Source: Puccinia triticina
Taxonomy: Eukaryota; Basidiomycota; Pucciniomycetes; Pucciniales; Pucciniaceae
Reading direction: 5' to 3'
NCBI RefSeq assembly: GCF_026914185.1
Contig: NC_070562.1
Coordinates: 2,356,001-2,420,000 of the forward strand
Length of the DNA: 64,000 nucleotides
Shown: positions 20,801 to 31,673 of the stretch, piece by piece
Layout of the letters: every line of letters begins with the position of its first letter
Position numbering within the stretch: position 1 is the stretch's first letter
Position numbers and translations under genes: made by a program
The notes under the pieces: generated by a model
Told to the model about the DNA's origin: nothing
Database searches by the model: none
The model's input: the letters and a program-made list of their open reading frames with translations, nothing else

Positions 20801-20876
20801 GTCCCTCTTCTGCGGGGGGGGGGGGGGGGGGGCGGGCAGCCCTGGTCGCGGAGCGACCCCTCCGAAGGAGGGACTT
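20801..20876. repeat. Short AAGTCCCTC-ended element with a G tract
   Basis: The ends AAGTCCCTCTTC and GAAGGAGGGACTT are inverted; the interior has a run of about 19 G (20815-20833). It is one of several AAGTCCCTC-ended fragments in this window. Confidence 0.45.
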
Positions 20877-21525
20877 TAGTCCAAAACTGACTTACAACCG
20901 CATCACGGTTGGCCAGTTTTGGTGTAGCTGACTTTTGGACGGCTGCACCTCCTGTACATCCATCTCCCCGGAGGTAAAAAGTTGGGTCGGAGATAGAGGA
21001 GGATGGTGCGGACCTCCTCATCTACTTTTCAAAAGAAAATATTGAAATTTGGAGCAGCAGGATTTTTTTCAAGATTTTGAAAATCTGAAAATCTGACTCT
21101 TCAGGATTGAACTGAAGTTGATTCTTGGCTTCTCAACCAGGATCCCTCCTTCACAAAATTCCTCAAAAAAAATTATGATTACTATCCTGGGATGGCCATC
21201 TTGTCCTCTATTGATTACATAAGGAATGGTTTGGTTTGAAGAAAAAAAAAAACAAAGTCATGTTGAACTAAAATTGGCTTGTAAAAAATCCTACACATAC
21301 AATTTTTGAAAAATTCAAAATCCTTCTTGATGGGGATGAAGACTCCCATCTTGGGCACACCCTGCCCAACATTATTATTGACTGGGTATTTGGGTGTATT
21401 TTATAGGATTTTTACAAAAAAAAAAGGACCTCAGAAGCCCAACCGTGACACGCGAGTATGCGCGTTTCAGACACAAGCCTCTCCCGCACTTTGTGCGGTC
21501 AACGGAGAGGCTGTACACGCTTGCG

Positions 21526-21880
21526 GATGAGCTGGTGCTGACAATGGCCTGCGGAGAGTGTTTGTTCTTCCGGGCCAGCAGCTTGAACTGACCGGATGGC
21601 TTGTTCAGGGCAAGGAGCTCGGTATGGGTAGAAGGGCGAGGACGGTGTCGGCGAGACTGGGCTGGGTCTCAAGGACGGCACGGATAAGCTGGTGCTGACA
21701 ATGGCCTGCAGAAAGCGTTTGTTCTTCTGGGCAAGCAGCTTGGACTGACCGGATGGCTTGGTCAGGGTAAGGAGCTTGGGATGGGTAGAAGGGCAAGGAC
21801 GGCGTTGGCAAGACTGGACTGGGTGTTGAGGATGGTACAGATGACCTTGGTGGTGCTGAAAATGGCCTGGGAGGAGGCAA
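21526..21880. repeat. Tandem ~157-bp repeat with remnant coding look on the minus strand
   Basis: Two full units and part of a third, each about 157 bp (GATGAGCTGGTGCTGACAAT at 21526, GATAAGCTGGTGCTGACAAT at 21683). A further partial unit lies at 20700-20800. On the minus strand each unit reads about 52 residues including SLADTVLALLPIPSSLP and EQAIRSVQAA, but the 157-bp period shifts frame between units and stops occur, so it is not a working gene. Confidence 0.55.
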
Positions 21881-22237
21881 TCATAGCAGATCTAGGATAT
21901 AGGATATGGTTGAGTGTGTATGCAGGGAAATGTATGTGACACCTGGCATACAACGTTTCCAGGGTGCTTGGGGCTATACAGACCAATACATATTGGGTTT
22001 AGGCAGGATTGTATTGCTCCGCAAGATACACATGGGCAAAATCTAATGTATTGGATCGGATGTGTGATACATAAGTCTGCTGAAACAGTGTATTGTATTG
22101 GCAAGACAATACAATCCCAATCCTAAGTTTAATGACCTGGTTTGGTTAGCATGACTTATGATGAGAGAATCATGCTGATTAATCCTTGAAGATTGTTAGA
22201 TTGCAATGCAGATTTGATTGGCATCGGGATTTCTCCA

Positions 22238-22453
22238 CACTGCCAGAATAATTAGCTGGGTTAAGGTTATCCAAGTTAAGCTGGGATGAACACAACCAAT
22301 TTAAACTTGGTTGATCTTAACTGATGAAATATAAATCCAAGGTACCCCCCTTGGATTTATATTTCATTGGTCAAGATCAACCCATTTTGAATTGGTTGAG
22401 TGTATCCCAGTAAAACTGGGATGACTTCATCCCGGCCAAATATGCTGGCAGTG
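22238..22453. mobile_element. Foldback MITE, copy 2 (CACTG...CAGTG)
   Basis: 216 bp that is nearly all inverted repeat. The left end is CACTGCCAGAATAATTAGCT and the right end, read on the other strand, CACTGCCAGCATATTTGGCC; the centre pairs around GGTACCCCCC. The CACTG ends would suit a CACTA-related MITE, but the flanks (CCA and CTG) do not give a matching 3-bp duplication. Confidence 0.6.
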
Positions 22454-23085
22454 CTGATGAACATTGAATCATTTTAGCATTTTCATTAGCTATGACATGA
22501 TAACCTTTCCAATGATCTCATCAGTTCTCTTGTTACTCCGTTGGTTTTTTTGCTCTCCTCGGTTGTTCTTTCTCCCTCTTTCTTCTTTCTTTTCCCATTG
22601 GGATATTCTTTGTTATAGTTTTTCCTCACATTATATTTTGCTATCCAAGAATCCAAACTCTCAAAATCCTAATTCAAAATATAATCTACATTTACATCAT
22701 CATTGTGACCAAAGACTCTAAATTCTAATTATCCTAAGTTTACTAAGCAAGCATTTGGCGAACTATCCTCTCCAATAGTTCCATAGCCACTTATAGCAAA
22801 CTGTTTAGTAGGCCAGGCTTCAAAATTATATCCCAATCTCTTCAAAAATATTGCATACATTGTATAAAGTTTATTTTTTTTACCATACAATCATGTCCAA
22901 CGTATCTGAAATCAACCCAATCACTCCTATCTGAAACTCTCCAAGATGGAGCAGTTGATTGCACTTGGTAGTCAGCCATGTCCTTGGATTTTGCCAAGTA
23001 AATTTTGACAGCCAGGCAAGATGTTTGGATCATTGGTTCACAGATCCTGTCAAAGTTTGATCAATACATGGAGGCAGATTTAATT
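22454..23085. other. AT-rich spacer, nothing recognised
   Basis: No gene, tandem repeat or terminal repeat could be supported here. Several short frames are open only because of base composition. Confidence 0.4.
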
Positions 23086-23166
23086 TTCATTAAGAGTCTT
23101 GGAAAAACGACTCCCAAAAATTGGGAAAACAACACTCATTTCCCAATTTATGTCACTGGGACTGGG

Positions 23167-23394
23167 TTTGGGAGTTGTTTTCCCAATTATATTTTTCTTT
23201 GGGAGTTGTGCACACATTTTGTTTTTGACAATGGAAAAGGGGTTTGGGAGTTGTTTTCCCAATTATATTTTCCTTTGGGAGTTGTGCACACATTTTGTTT
23301 TTGACAATGGAAAAGAGGTTTGGGAGTTGTTTTCCCAATTATATTTTCCTTTGGGAGTTGTGCACACATTTTGTTTTTGACAATGGAAAAGGGA
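23167..23394. repeat. Three tandem 76-bp units
   Basis: Units begin TTTGGGAGTTGTTTTCCCAA at 23167, 23243 and 23319 and are almost identical. Each contains the palindrome-like GGGAGTTGTTTTCCC. The preceding 23086-23135 (TTGGAAAAACGACTCCCAAA) matches, inverted, 31155-31195, so the array probably grew inside a dispersed element. Confidence 0.75.
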
Positions 23395-23462
23395 GTTGGC
23401 TGCCTAATTGGCTCTCCGCAGAACACCATTTTGGGAGTCATCCGCGGGCACCGGTAGTTACC

Positions 23463-24230
23463 CCTGTATGAAATTGTTACGCGGCATGTAACCCCTAAAA
23501 TTGTTATGTGACATGTAAACCCCGCATAACATTGCTACACGGCATGTAAACCACGTATAACACACTGAAAAAAAGACTCAAGAAACTGCTGCCAGTTGAC
23601 ATGCACTATTACAAAGGCACCTTTGTAATAGTGCATGTCAACTGGCAGCAGTTTCTTGATTTTTTTTACAGTGACATTGTTACATGGCATGTAAACCACT
23701 TATAATATTGTTACACGGCATGTAACCCCCTTATAACATTGTTACGCAGAATGTAACCCCTGTATAACATTGTTACGCAGCATGTCACCCCTGTACAACA
23801 TATTTTGGCAACAGATAAACATCATGCAGATATTTCAGCAACGAGTAACCTAATGTAAAATTTAAAACAAGTAACCCATGTATCAAGCTTGTGCAACATG
23901 TAACATGTTCCTGCATCACACAATCCCCATGAAACATGTTTTGGCAACACACAACCCCCATGTAAGATGTTCCCACAACATGTAACCCCCAAGTACCACA
24001 CATGAATGTCCTGCACCATGTAACCCCCATGCAAGAATTTTACAACAAACAGTGTAACACATGTATAACATGTAACATGTACACACCACCTGTGACATGC
24101 ACAAACACCATGTAACCCGTAAGCAACAAGTACACACACCACTAAACACATGTACACATGCATCATTCAACATGTAGCCCAACATGTTAAATGTAACCCA
24201 GCATGTAAAATGTACATTTCATGTGAAATT
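23463..24230. repeat. Degenerate minisatellite of ACATGTAACCCC / CATTGTTACGCGGC words
   Basis: The first part (23463-23800) has units of about 30-35 bp with GCATGTAACCCCTGTATAAC. The second part (23800-24230) is looser, with ACATGTAACCCCCATG. A MITE interrupts one unit at 23563-23673. The open minus-strand frames here are low-complexity by-products. Confidence 0.65.
23563..23673. mobile_element. 111-bp hairpin MITE, CACTG ends, TSD ACA
   Basis: Almost a perfect palindrome: CAAGAAACTGCTGCCAGTTG and its continuation to ACAAAGG pair with the second half, leaving about a 2-base centre. The ends are CACTGAAAAAAA and TTTTTTTACAGTG. The 3-bp duplication ACA lies at 23560-23562 and 23674-23676; removing the element restores the surrounding minisatellite unit TATAACATTGTTAC. 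CACTR ends with a 3-bp duplication point to the CACTA superfamily, whose transposase is present at 55-58 kb. Confidence 0.85.
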
Positions 24231-24529
24231 TCACCCCCAATGTACCAATTTGTTGGGGTTAGGTGGCTGGGGGGTGTGCATGCTGCCGTTGGGACAGAAA
24301 GCACTGTAAAAAATGTGAATGTCAGCAAAAACACATTAAAATTTCTTCATTTGAAAGAATAGTTCAGGCAGTTCTTTTGAGCTAATAAAATTGATATAAA
24401 TTTCAGTGGAACCAGGTCTACATGAGGTTTGAGGTTGGTAATGCATGATGGTTAACATGCAGCCTTCATATGTAATGTTCTGATGACATAATATTTTTAT
24501 AGAACAGATTATATACAACATATAAGTAT

Positions 24530-25916
24530 TGTCAGCCACTGAGAGAATTGTCCATGTGTCTACAATGATCATTACAAGTCATGTAACCCAATTGCTAAAG
24601 GCTACCTTAAGATTGACCTTGATCTTGTGTAAGATCCTGTGTTCAAGTCCTCTTGTTGTCTTATAATATTACTTTTGTTGCAATCATCACTTTATATGCA
24701 CTAAACTGTATGATTTCACACTTATTATGTATTTACCTTGATTGAGAATAATAATGTACTAATGGAGTATATCTCTCTATGGATTTACCATACATAGAGA
24801 GATTACATAATTATTCATGTAATTCCTCCTCTGAATTCCGTGGACCTCTTCCCCCTCCTTGGAGTTAAGGATCCCTCTGGGGCCTCGACTCGAAGGAGGA
24901 TCAGGTCCCTGTAATATAAAAGGGGGGGATCTTTCCTCTGGAGAGATCTTCCCCCCAAGATTGTTACCATACAAACCCGTGTACCTTACTGAAATCATAC
25001 AGTGAGTGGGGTTTTCTATAATCTAACTAACCTTTTCTCCTTTACAGCTACTCTCTCCCCTTCGTGTATCTTCCCCTAGGTACAGGTGTTATTACCACAC
25101 CTGTAACCTAGAAGATAAGTGATTATTCCTTATACGCAATGGCTCTTGGCTGAATTTCGCCGTGTCCCCTTACATAGGTAAGGGTGCCAGTCCCTCCGCC
25201 TTCCGGCATCAAGTAGGACTTCTTTCCACTGGCCTTTAGGCTATAGCGAACTTAACTAAGTCCCTCTCTTGCCTGAGGCTTTGCCGGAGGGACTTATGAC
25301 TTATCAGGGATTCTCGCATGAGAGATATTTTTGTTTTGGTGGTGATTTCCTTTGAAACACCAGAACTCGTTTCTGACCATTGTAAACCTTCTAAGATTTT
25401 GGTGGATGGTACACCTGCATCTGCCCCTCCTTCTCATATAATTTCAGACTCCCTTGCCTCAATCTTCACCCCTCTTTTATTTTTTGAAAAGTCTCATTTT
25501 TGAAGAAATTGACCGGATCACACAGAAAAGGTCCGAGCGCGCTCAGCCAAAGCGCTGTATTTTTATTGAATTATTCTTTTCTCAATCAAATGTTTAAAAA
25601 CTTTGAGTTAAGAAATAGACAATCTGAAAAATGTGTAAAATATAAGAAAAAGCATGCAATGTGTAAAAAGTTGGTCTTGTGAATGATGGTTGAGAATTAC
25701 ATGAGATACGGCGGATGTAACGAAATGAGGGCTGAAATATCCGGTTCTCTCACGCGAGAATTCCTGATAAGTCACAAGTCCCTCCGGCAAAGCCTCAGGC
25801 GAGAGAGGGACTTAGTTAATTAGTTTGACCCAATAAACCTGCCACCGCTACATAACCGCAGCGGTTCGCAACCAAAACCCATCAACGCCACGTCACATAA
25901 GAGACGGGCGCTGACA
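24530..25916 (+). repeat. 5' LTR of the gag-only element
   Basis: Without the MITE (25247-25823) it is 810 bp, the same length as the 3' LTR. TATA-like TATAAAA lies at 24915-24921. An A-box-like CCCAATTGCTAAAGGC (24588-24603) and B-box-like GTGTTCAAGTCC (24643-24654) lie near its start, a faint tRNA-like unit. Confidence 0.85.
25247..25823. mobile_element. 577-bp MITE with long inverted ends inside the 5' LTR
   Basis: The inverted ends of about 65-70 bp begin TTAACTAAGTCCCTCTCT and run through GCCTGAGGCTTTGCCGG and GACTTATCAGG to TTCTCGC. The 3' LTR lacks it: CTATAG is followed directly by TGTGACCC at 30442, giving an empty-site reference. The innermost candidate duplication is TTAA on both sides, but extra flanking bases (CGAAC and TTAG) leave the exact ends unresolved. 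Confidence 0.75.
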
Positions 25917-26599
25917 ATTGGGGGTCTGGCCGGGAAGTCATTCCTGTGTGCCACCAAACCAGAACCTATTAATTAGTCGGAGAAGTAATCTGACAATTGC
26001 GATTTCTCAGCTCCGACCATTCTGATCTTCATCAGTCTTACATCTACGAATCCCGTCGAGAGAGTACACGCTCATCTAACCTGATTTCTCTCCGACCTAT
26101 TACTGCTGTTTTCATCCGCGCCACTCTCGGATCGATCACAGACCCCATATTTATGTACATAAAGAGTTGCAAGGTGATTTAAACAACCCCTGAACTTTTG
26201 ATACTCCTTTCTCTTCGTACTTGATTGAGTTACGTCCTTCATCGGCTCCTTTCTTGCTTCGACTTCAAATCGGACCTTGCTGTATTTGCCTCTTAACCGA
26301 TTGCATACCACTGCTCGATCCCAGACAAGAACCAAAGTCTTGGTTTCAAAGAAAGGAAGCCAAAGCATCATCTCCTCCCAAAAAGGTTGTGTAACAACCA
26401 ATACACTTCTCGCTACTTTTCAATTTATGACCTGACTCATCTGAGAATATTTGTTACTCCAGACGCCGATGTTTGAACCGTGACTTAAGGGACGTATTCT
26501 CCGTTTCAAAGGCCCTCTAACAATCCGAGATCAAGAGTCAGTAGACTATTGAATTGTTTTTTATAACTCCAAAAACTCAGATCTAATCGAGTGACTCGT

Positions 26600-27976
26600 T
26601 TCTTCCAGTGTCTACGGCACCATCCAAGATCACTTACGCCGGAGCTGTCAGATCTAACACTCCTCCAGCTCCCAAAGCTCATCTTTCCGATCCCGCACCC
26701 AAGATAACCAAGCTACACCGGCAGCTTCTGAGAGCTCCCGATCGGTAACAGCCAGAAGCCTTGAGTTTTTTGAAAACCGGAAACCGCACATCAGGTCGAA
26801 GTTGTCCAGCCCAAGTGGGACCGCGATTCTGAAGACCACGATATCCCATCTCCGTTTTTGAAACCGAAGGACCTACCTGCTACTACGACTAGAGCTACCG
26901 CTTCAGTGACTGCTAAGCCAAAGGCCAAGAAGATAGCTCCGCCAGCCGATCCTTTTAAAAAGCAAAGAGAAGGTCCAACTCATAGATTGATATCGTCTAG
27001 TTTTCTCAGTCTCCTTGAGATCAACAAGTTGACCAATAAAACTGACAAGACTCCAGCTACACAAGAACCAGAGTCATTTAAAGAAGTCTTGCCTTCGAGG
27101 GCTAGCGAATCAATTCCTCTTAAAAAGTTGTACGCCGGACACCGCTGTTGGAACCGCCGTTTAAGCAACGCACTCGCGAGTACAGATCAGATTAATTCTT
27201 CTTGAGATCCGCGATCAAGATGTCTAACACTCCTCCAGTGCCCAATCAGCAGAGGATACCAAGCCGAAGGTTATTCGAAATCTGGAACTCATATCAGTCC
27301 TGAGATTATCCCTCCCGAGTGGGACCTAGAACTAGAAGATCAAAGACCCCTCTATCCGGTCTGGATCGAGAAGAGAAAACCAAATTACTCAAATCCGTTT
27401 TACCTCAGCCTACTGCTAACTCATCCGCAACGAAGTCGGTTTTCGACGACCGATCCTTAAATAAGGAACCAAAGGCGAAGCTAGAGAACTGTCCTATTCT
27501 GCAAGGTCGAACGGTTTTGTCTCTCTCCTTAACCTGGTCTTCCTTAATCCCAAACTCTGAAGACAAGCCCGAACGATAGCTGTGACTTGAAAGTGACCAC
27601 CGCTCCTGAAACCAATAGAATCAAACCCTCTTTCACTAGCACAGTACCAGGAGCCGCCGAACTACCCCCCGGTCCTTTCTTACTGGATCGGCCTGTGTTA
27701 CCAACTGATAGCGGTGGACTGATGGATTCAGACCCCTCAGGAGTCTCTGTTCGTCCTGCCAAATTTTTCTTATCCTCCTCAGCATTCACACAACAACTAC
27801 GCAAAGAAGAAGTGCCGAACAGACCATCTAATTTACCTAGAGATGATAATATTCAGCAGAGCAACCCAGGCGCGATATCAGGCTCTGAAGTCGATGCGCA
27901 ATCAGAACGCAAAGTACGACAATCCTCGTCGACTCCGAGAGGAAGAGCAGATGCAAAAGGATTAAACTCTGGTTAA
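26600..27976 (+). pseudogene. Decayed 5' part of the gag region
   Basis: Broken frames read APSKITYAGAVRSNTPPAPK (near 26620-26680), PSPFLKPKDLPATTTR (26846-26892), and later Pro/Lys/Ser-rich stretches to 27976. Stops at several points separate them. A repeated TCTAACACTCCTCCAG (26650 and 27222) suggests local duplication. Probably an ancestral longer Gag N-terminus or 5' leader. Confidence 0.45.
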
Positions 27977-27983
27977 TACTGAT

Positions 27984-29552
27984 GTGACTATAGGTTTCAA
28001 TAACCTTTTGAATAAGCATTCGGACTCGTCCGATCAAAATTTCCGTTCACTTCTTTTTTCCTCAGAGAAGTGTATAACAATGCTTCAAAATATTGTTGAA
28101 ATAATTCCTTCCATTGACTTCTTGTACAAACAATCTCCTGTCTTAACACATACATCTGAAAGTAATAAAGAATTGCCTATTAAAATTGATAAAGTAATAG
28201 ATCAAAGTGTGTCAGTCAAAAACATTAAGTCCATTCGTGATACTTTATTAGATATTAATAAACGTGAGGACTTGTCCAAAAAGGCTTTTGATAGTCTCTT
28301 TGCTCTTGTACACGATAAACTGGAGGATAACAAACATCATATGAATAAGTTCACTAATCAATTTACCTCTTCAAGCATGAAAGAAAGTCAAAAGTATGTT
28401 GAAATGAATAACAATTCTTTTGATTTGTTCCCTTCTTTGTCCTCTGCCGCGCAACAGCGCAACATTAGAGGAAAAAATGTAGAAAAATGTCATCCAAATG
28501 ATTCACCAGTAGCAGTAGAAACTTCTACATCACCCATTGCTCCTAGCAACATTTGTTCTTGCCATGAAAAAATTTCTGAACTCAAGTTGGAACATGATCT
28601 TCTTAGAGAAGTCAATAATAAACTTGATTTCCTCATAGAAATACAAGATCAACCTATTAAGGACATAAATGAGAGGATTTTAGCAATGGAGAAAAAGAAT
28701 GAAGACCACTTCACTAATTTACTTGAAAAATTATCTGAGTTAAAAACTTTAAGTACTACAATATGTACTACACCAACACTCAATCCAATAATGCTGATGT
28801 TGAACAATCCAGACAAAAATAAAATGGACCCTGGTAGATTGAATGAATTGTTTGAAATTCCTGTAACCACCCATCATGACCAAGTAGTAACAAGACAAGA
28901 TATTTCCCATGAGTCCAGTAAAGTTATATTACAGGGCTTGTCCAAAATGGAAGCCTGGCCTACTTTCTCTGGTGAAGGAGAGTACAATCATGTGGAATTT
29001 ATTGATTGGATAGATACAATTCAACAAGATTCTAGGATTGAGGATATTGTTATTACCTCCAAATTGAAAAACATGTTTACTGGAGTAGCCCATGCGTGGT
29101 TTTCAAGTGTCAGATCCATGGTTGGAGACAAACCTTGGTCATTTTGGAAAGATGCTATAAAACAGAAATATGGAACTCCACCATGGAGACGTAGACTTCT
29201 TATTATTTACCAAAAGGACAAATTTATTCCTGGTACTACACCAGCAGCCAACTGGGTCACCAGACAATATAAGAGAATCATGGCTTGTGAACCACAAATA
29301 ACCCATGAAAGCCTTATGTTTAAATTGTTGTCCCAAATGGAAGGAGATGTTAGCTTTGCAGCTCAAAATGCAATGAAGAAAAGTCAAACATTGACTTCCT
29401 TGATTAATGCTTTAGAGGATATTGCACAATATACTAACATAGGAAAAAGAAAATCTGATTACATGGATGATAGTAAAACTTATTCCAGCAAGAGCAATAC
29501 GGAGGAAGGAAAAAACTCTACTTCAAACAGTGAAATTACCACTCAGGATTAA
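27984..29552 (+). CDS. gag: Gag of the gag-only retrotransposon
   Basis: Open for 522 codons; the first ATG in frame is at 28080, giving about 490 residues. The N-terminal half is Asn/Ser/Lys-rich with coiled-coil potential (DLLREVNNKLDFLIEIQDQ). The C-terminal half is a capsid-type fold of Ty3/Gypsy Gag: GLSKMEAWPTFSGEGEYNHV, FIDWIDTI, AHAWFSSVR, WKDAIKQKYG and a closing SLINALEDIA helix. No CCHC knuckle remains and the frame ends at 29552, 160 bp before the purine tract. The intact frame suggests selection for, or recent use of, this Gag. Confidence 0.8.
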   Translation: MTIGFNNLLNKHSDSSDQNFRSLLFSSEKCITMLQNIVEIIPSIDFLYKQSPVLTHTSESNKELPIKIDKVIDQSVSVKNIKSIRDTLLDINKREDLSKKAFDSLFALVHDKLEDNKHHMNKFTNQFTSSSMKESQKYVEMNNNSFDLFPSLSSAAQQRNIRGKNVEKCHPNDSPVAVETSTSPIAPSNICSCHEKISELKLEHDLLREVNNKLDFLIEIQDQPIKDINERILAMEKKNEDHFTNLLEKLSELKTLSTTICTTPTLNPIMLMLNNPDKNKMDPGRLNELFEIPVTTHHDQVVTRQDISHESSKVILQGLSKMEAWPTFSGEGEYNHVEFIDWIDTIQQDSRIEDIVITSKLKNMFTGVAHAWFSSVRSMVGDKPWSFWKDAIKQKYGTPPWRRRLLIIYQKDKFIPGTTPAANWVTRQYKRIMACEPQITHESLMFKLLSQMEGDVSFAAQNAMKKSQTLTSLINALEDIAQYTNIGKRKSDYMDDSKTYSSKSNTEEGKNSTSNSEITTQD

Positions 29553-29712
29553 TCCATACTATATGCCTCAGTTCTTCCTGATTGATAAATTGTTTACTAC
29601 CAATGTTTCAAGTAGCTACTTTAGAATTGGTCCATCTAATTTTTCAACACTAATTTACTCAAAATATTAAGCTTCCAGGATATATAAAAATTCCTCTGAA
29701 GAGTAATTTTTT

Positions 29713-29724
29713 GGTGGGGGCAAA
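29713..29724 (+). other. Polypurine tract
   Basis: GGTGGGGGCAAA lies immediately before the 3' LTR start TGTCAG at 29725, the expected plus-strand primer position. Confidence 0.7.
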
Positions 29725-30534
29725 TGTCAGCCACTGAGACAATTGTCGATGTGTCTACAATGATAATTACAAGTCATGTAACCCAATTGCTAAAGGCTAC
29801 CTTAAGATTGACCTTGATCTTGTGTAAGATCCTGTGTTCAAGTCCTCCTGTTGTCTTATAATATTACTTTTGTTGCAATCATCACTTTATATGCACTAAA
29901 CTGTATGATTTCACACTTATTATGTATTTACCTTGATTGAGAATAATAATGTACTAATGGAGTATATCTCTCTATGGATTTACCATACATAGAGAGATGA
30001 CATAATTATTCATGTAATTCCTCCTCTGAATTCCGTGGACCTCTTCCCCCTCCTTGGAGTTAAGGATCCCTCTGGGGCCTTGACTAGAAGGAGGATCAGG
30101 TCCCTGTAATATAAAAGGGGGGGATCTTTCCTCTGGAGAGATCTTCCCCCCAAGATTGTTACCATACAAACCCGTGTACCTTACTGAAATCATACAGTGA
30201 GTGGGGTTTTCTATAATCTAACTAACCTTTTCTCCTTTACAGCTACTCTCTCCCCTTCGTGTATCTTCCCCTAGGTACAGGTGTTATTACCACACCTGTA
30301 ACCTAGAAGATAAGTGATTATTCCTTATACGCAATGGCTCTTGGCTGAATTTCGCCGCGTCCCCTTACATAGGTAAGGGTGCCAGTCCCTCCGCCTTCCG
30401 GCGTCGAGTAGGACTTTTTTCCACTGGCCTTTAGGCTATAGTGTGACCCAATAAACCTGCCACCGCTACATAACCGCAGCGGTTCGCAACCAAAACCCAT
30501 CAACGCCACGTCACATAAGAGACGGGCGCTGACA
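29725..30534 (+). repeat. 3' LTR of the gag-only element
   Basis: 810 bp, colinear without indels with the 5' LTR up to the MITE insertion point (both are 717 bp to CTATAG), then 93 bp to the end CTGACA. Confidence 0.9.
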
Positions 30535-30559
30535 AGTATTCCTGAACTTACTAGACTGT

Positions 30560-31060
30560 TTGGTTGTGTAACAAAAAAGTTATACAGTTAGTGGTAATTC
30601 CCTACTGAGCTAACCCCCCCCCCCCTTATGTCTCATGTTGTGATGAAAAAATATTGCTAACAATTTAGTTGCACAGATAATATGCATCATTGAAAGATTC
30701 CTGGAAGTTTCAGATTGTTTGGGTCTGTAACAAAAAAGCTGTACAGTTAGCAGTCATTTTCCTACTCTGTCTGTGCACCCCTCATATCTCATGTTCTGAT
30801 GGTACAATATTGATAAAAATTTCAGGGGTTTCATTTTATGAATATTCCTCTGTGATCTGAAATTTTTATGCATGTGGGGTGTGGGAAAAAAAAGTTATGA
30901 ATGTGGTGGATCATAAAATGTGCACCCCTCATATCTCATGTTTTGATGGCACACTATTGCTATAAATTTGAAGGGGTTCAATATGCACAGTTTCCTTTGA
31001 TATCAAATTCTTATGCATGTAGTGCGTGGGAAAAAAGCTATGGGTCGGGCCAATGGTAAG
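30560..31060. repeat. Three diverged ~150-bp tandem units
   Basis: Each unit holds CTCATATCTCATGTTCTGAT (30630, 30781 and 30928 regions), then TATTGCTA/GATAAAAATTT, then TTATGCATGTGG and a run GGGAAAAAA. No reading frame. It sits just outside the gag-only element. Confidence 0.55.
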
Positions 31061-31084
31061 AAAAATATTAGCCAAAAAATCTGT

Positions 31085-31200
31085 TTTAGGAAAAGAACTC
31101 CCAAAAAAAGCTGTAGCCCAAGAAAGGGGCTAGGTTGACGTCCGGACCTGGTCGCATGTTTTCCCAATTTTTGGGAGTTGTTTTTCCAAGTCTCTTTTCA
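31085..31200. repeat. Inverted-ended fragment related to 23088-23135
   Basis: GGAAAAGAACTCCCAAAAAA on the left and TTTTTGGGAGTTGTTTTTCC on the right are inverted. The right end continues CAAGTCTCTTTT, the complement of the sequence starting the 76-bp array at 23088. Confidence 0.5.
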
Positions 31201-31673
31201 ACTAAATAGCACCTCTTTTCTAAATTGATAGTCAAGCGCAAGATATGTATGTCGTAGGTTTCAAGGGCGGCTTTGCCACCCTGTGCTCCATATGTCAATG
31301 TCACAAAACGACTGGGCAGATTGCACCACACTCCTGAGCGCAAATCGCACATGCAGTCTTCCCCAATTTGGCCAAATATTCCGGGATATTGGTTTGCATG
31401 AAGATGTGCTGTAATTGGGTACTGATGTAAGTCCCAAAATTTTGGCCAGGCAGGGGCTGATCCGTTGAATTCCAAAAATGGCCAGCATTAGGCAGCGGTT
31501 ATCTCTCATTGCCTTTTCCTCCTAGACGCAGATAGACGCAGAATCCCAAGACTTATTCAACAGGAGCACTGTCCATTTTCAGGTAAGCAGCTGTTCAACG
31601 CAATTGTGCACCATTGGGATTCGCCAGACCTGTCAAACCTTGTACCCAGGTGTAGCCCTTATTATAGCGCCGT

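Larger units (their letters stand above)
24530..30534 (+). mobile_element. Complete gag-only LTR retrotransposon (TR-GAG-like), TSD AGTAT
   Basis: 6005 bp with 5' LTR 24530-25916 (carrying a 577-bp MITE), internal region 25917-29724 and 3' LTR 29725-30534. LTRs start TGTCAG and end CTGACA. The 5-bp duplication AGTAT lies at 24525-24529 and 30535-30539. A purine tract GGTGGGGGCAAA precedes the 3' LTR. The internal region codes only for Gag; no protease, RT or integrase is seen, so mobility must depend on another element's enzymes. The LTRs differ at roughly a dozen positions by eye. Confidence 0.9.

Noticed and set aside
23785..24185. Cys-rich secreted proteins on the minus strand
   Set aside because: The frames come from the ACATGTAACCCC minisatellite and overlap each other in different phases.
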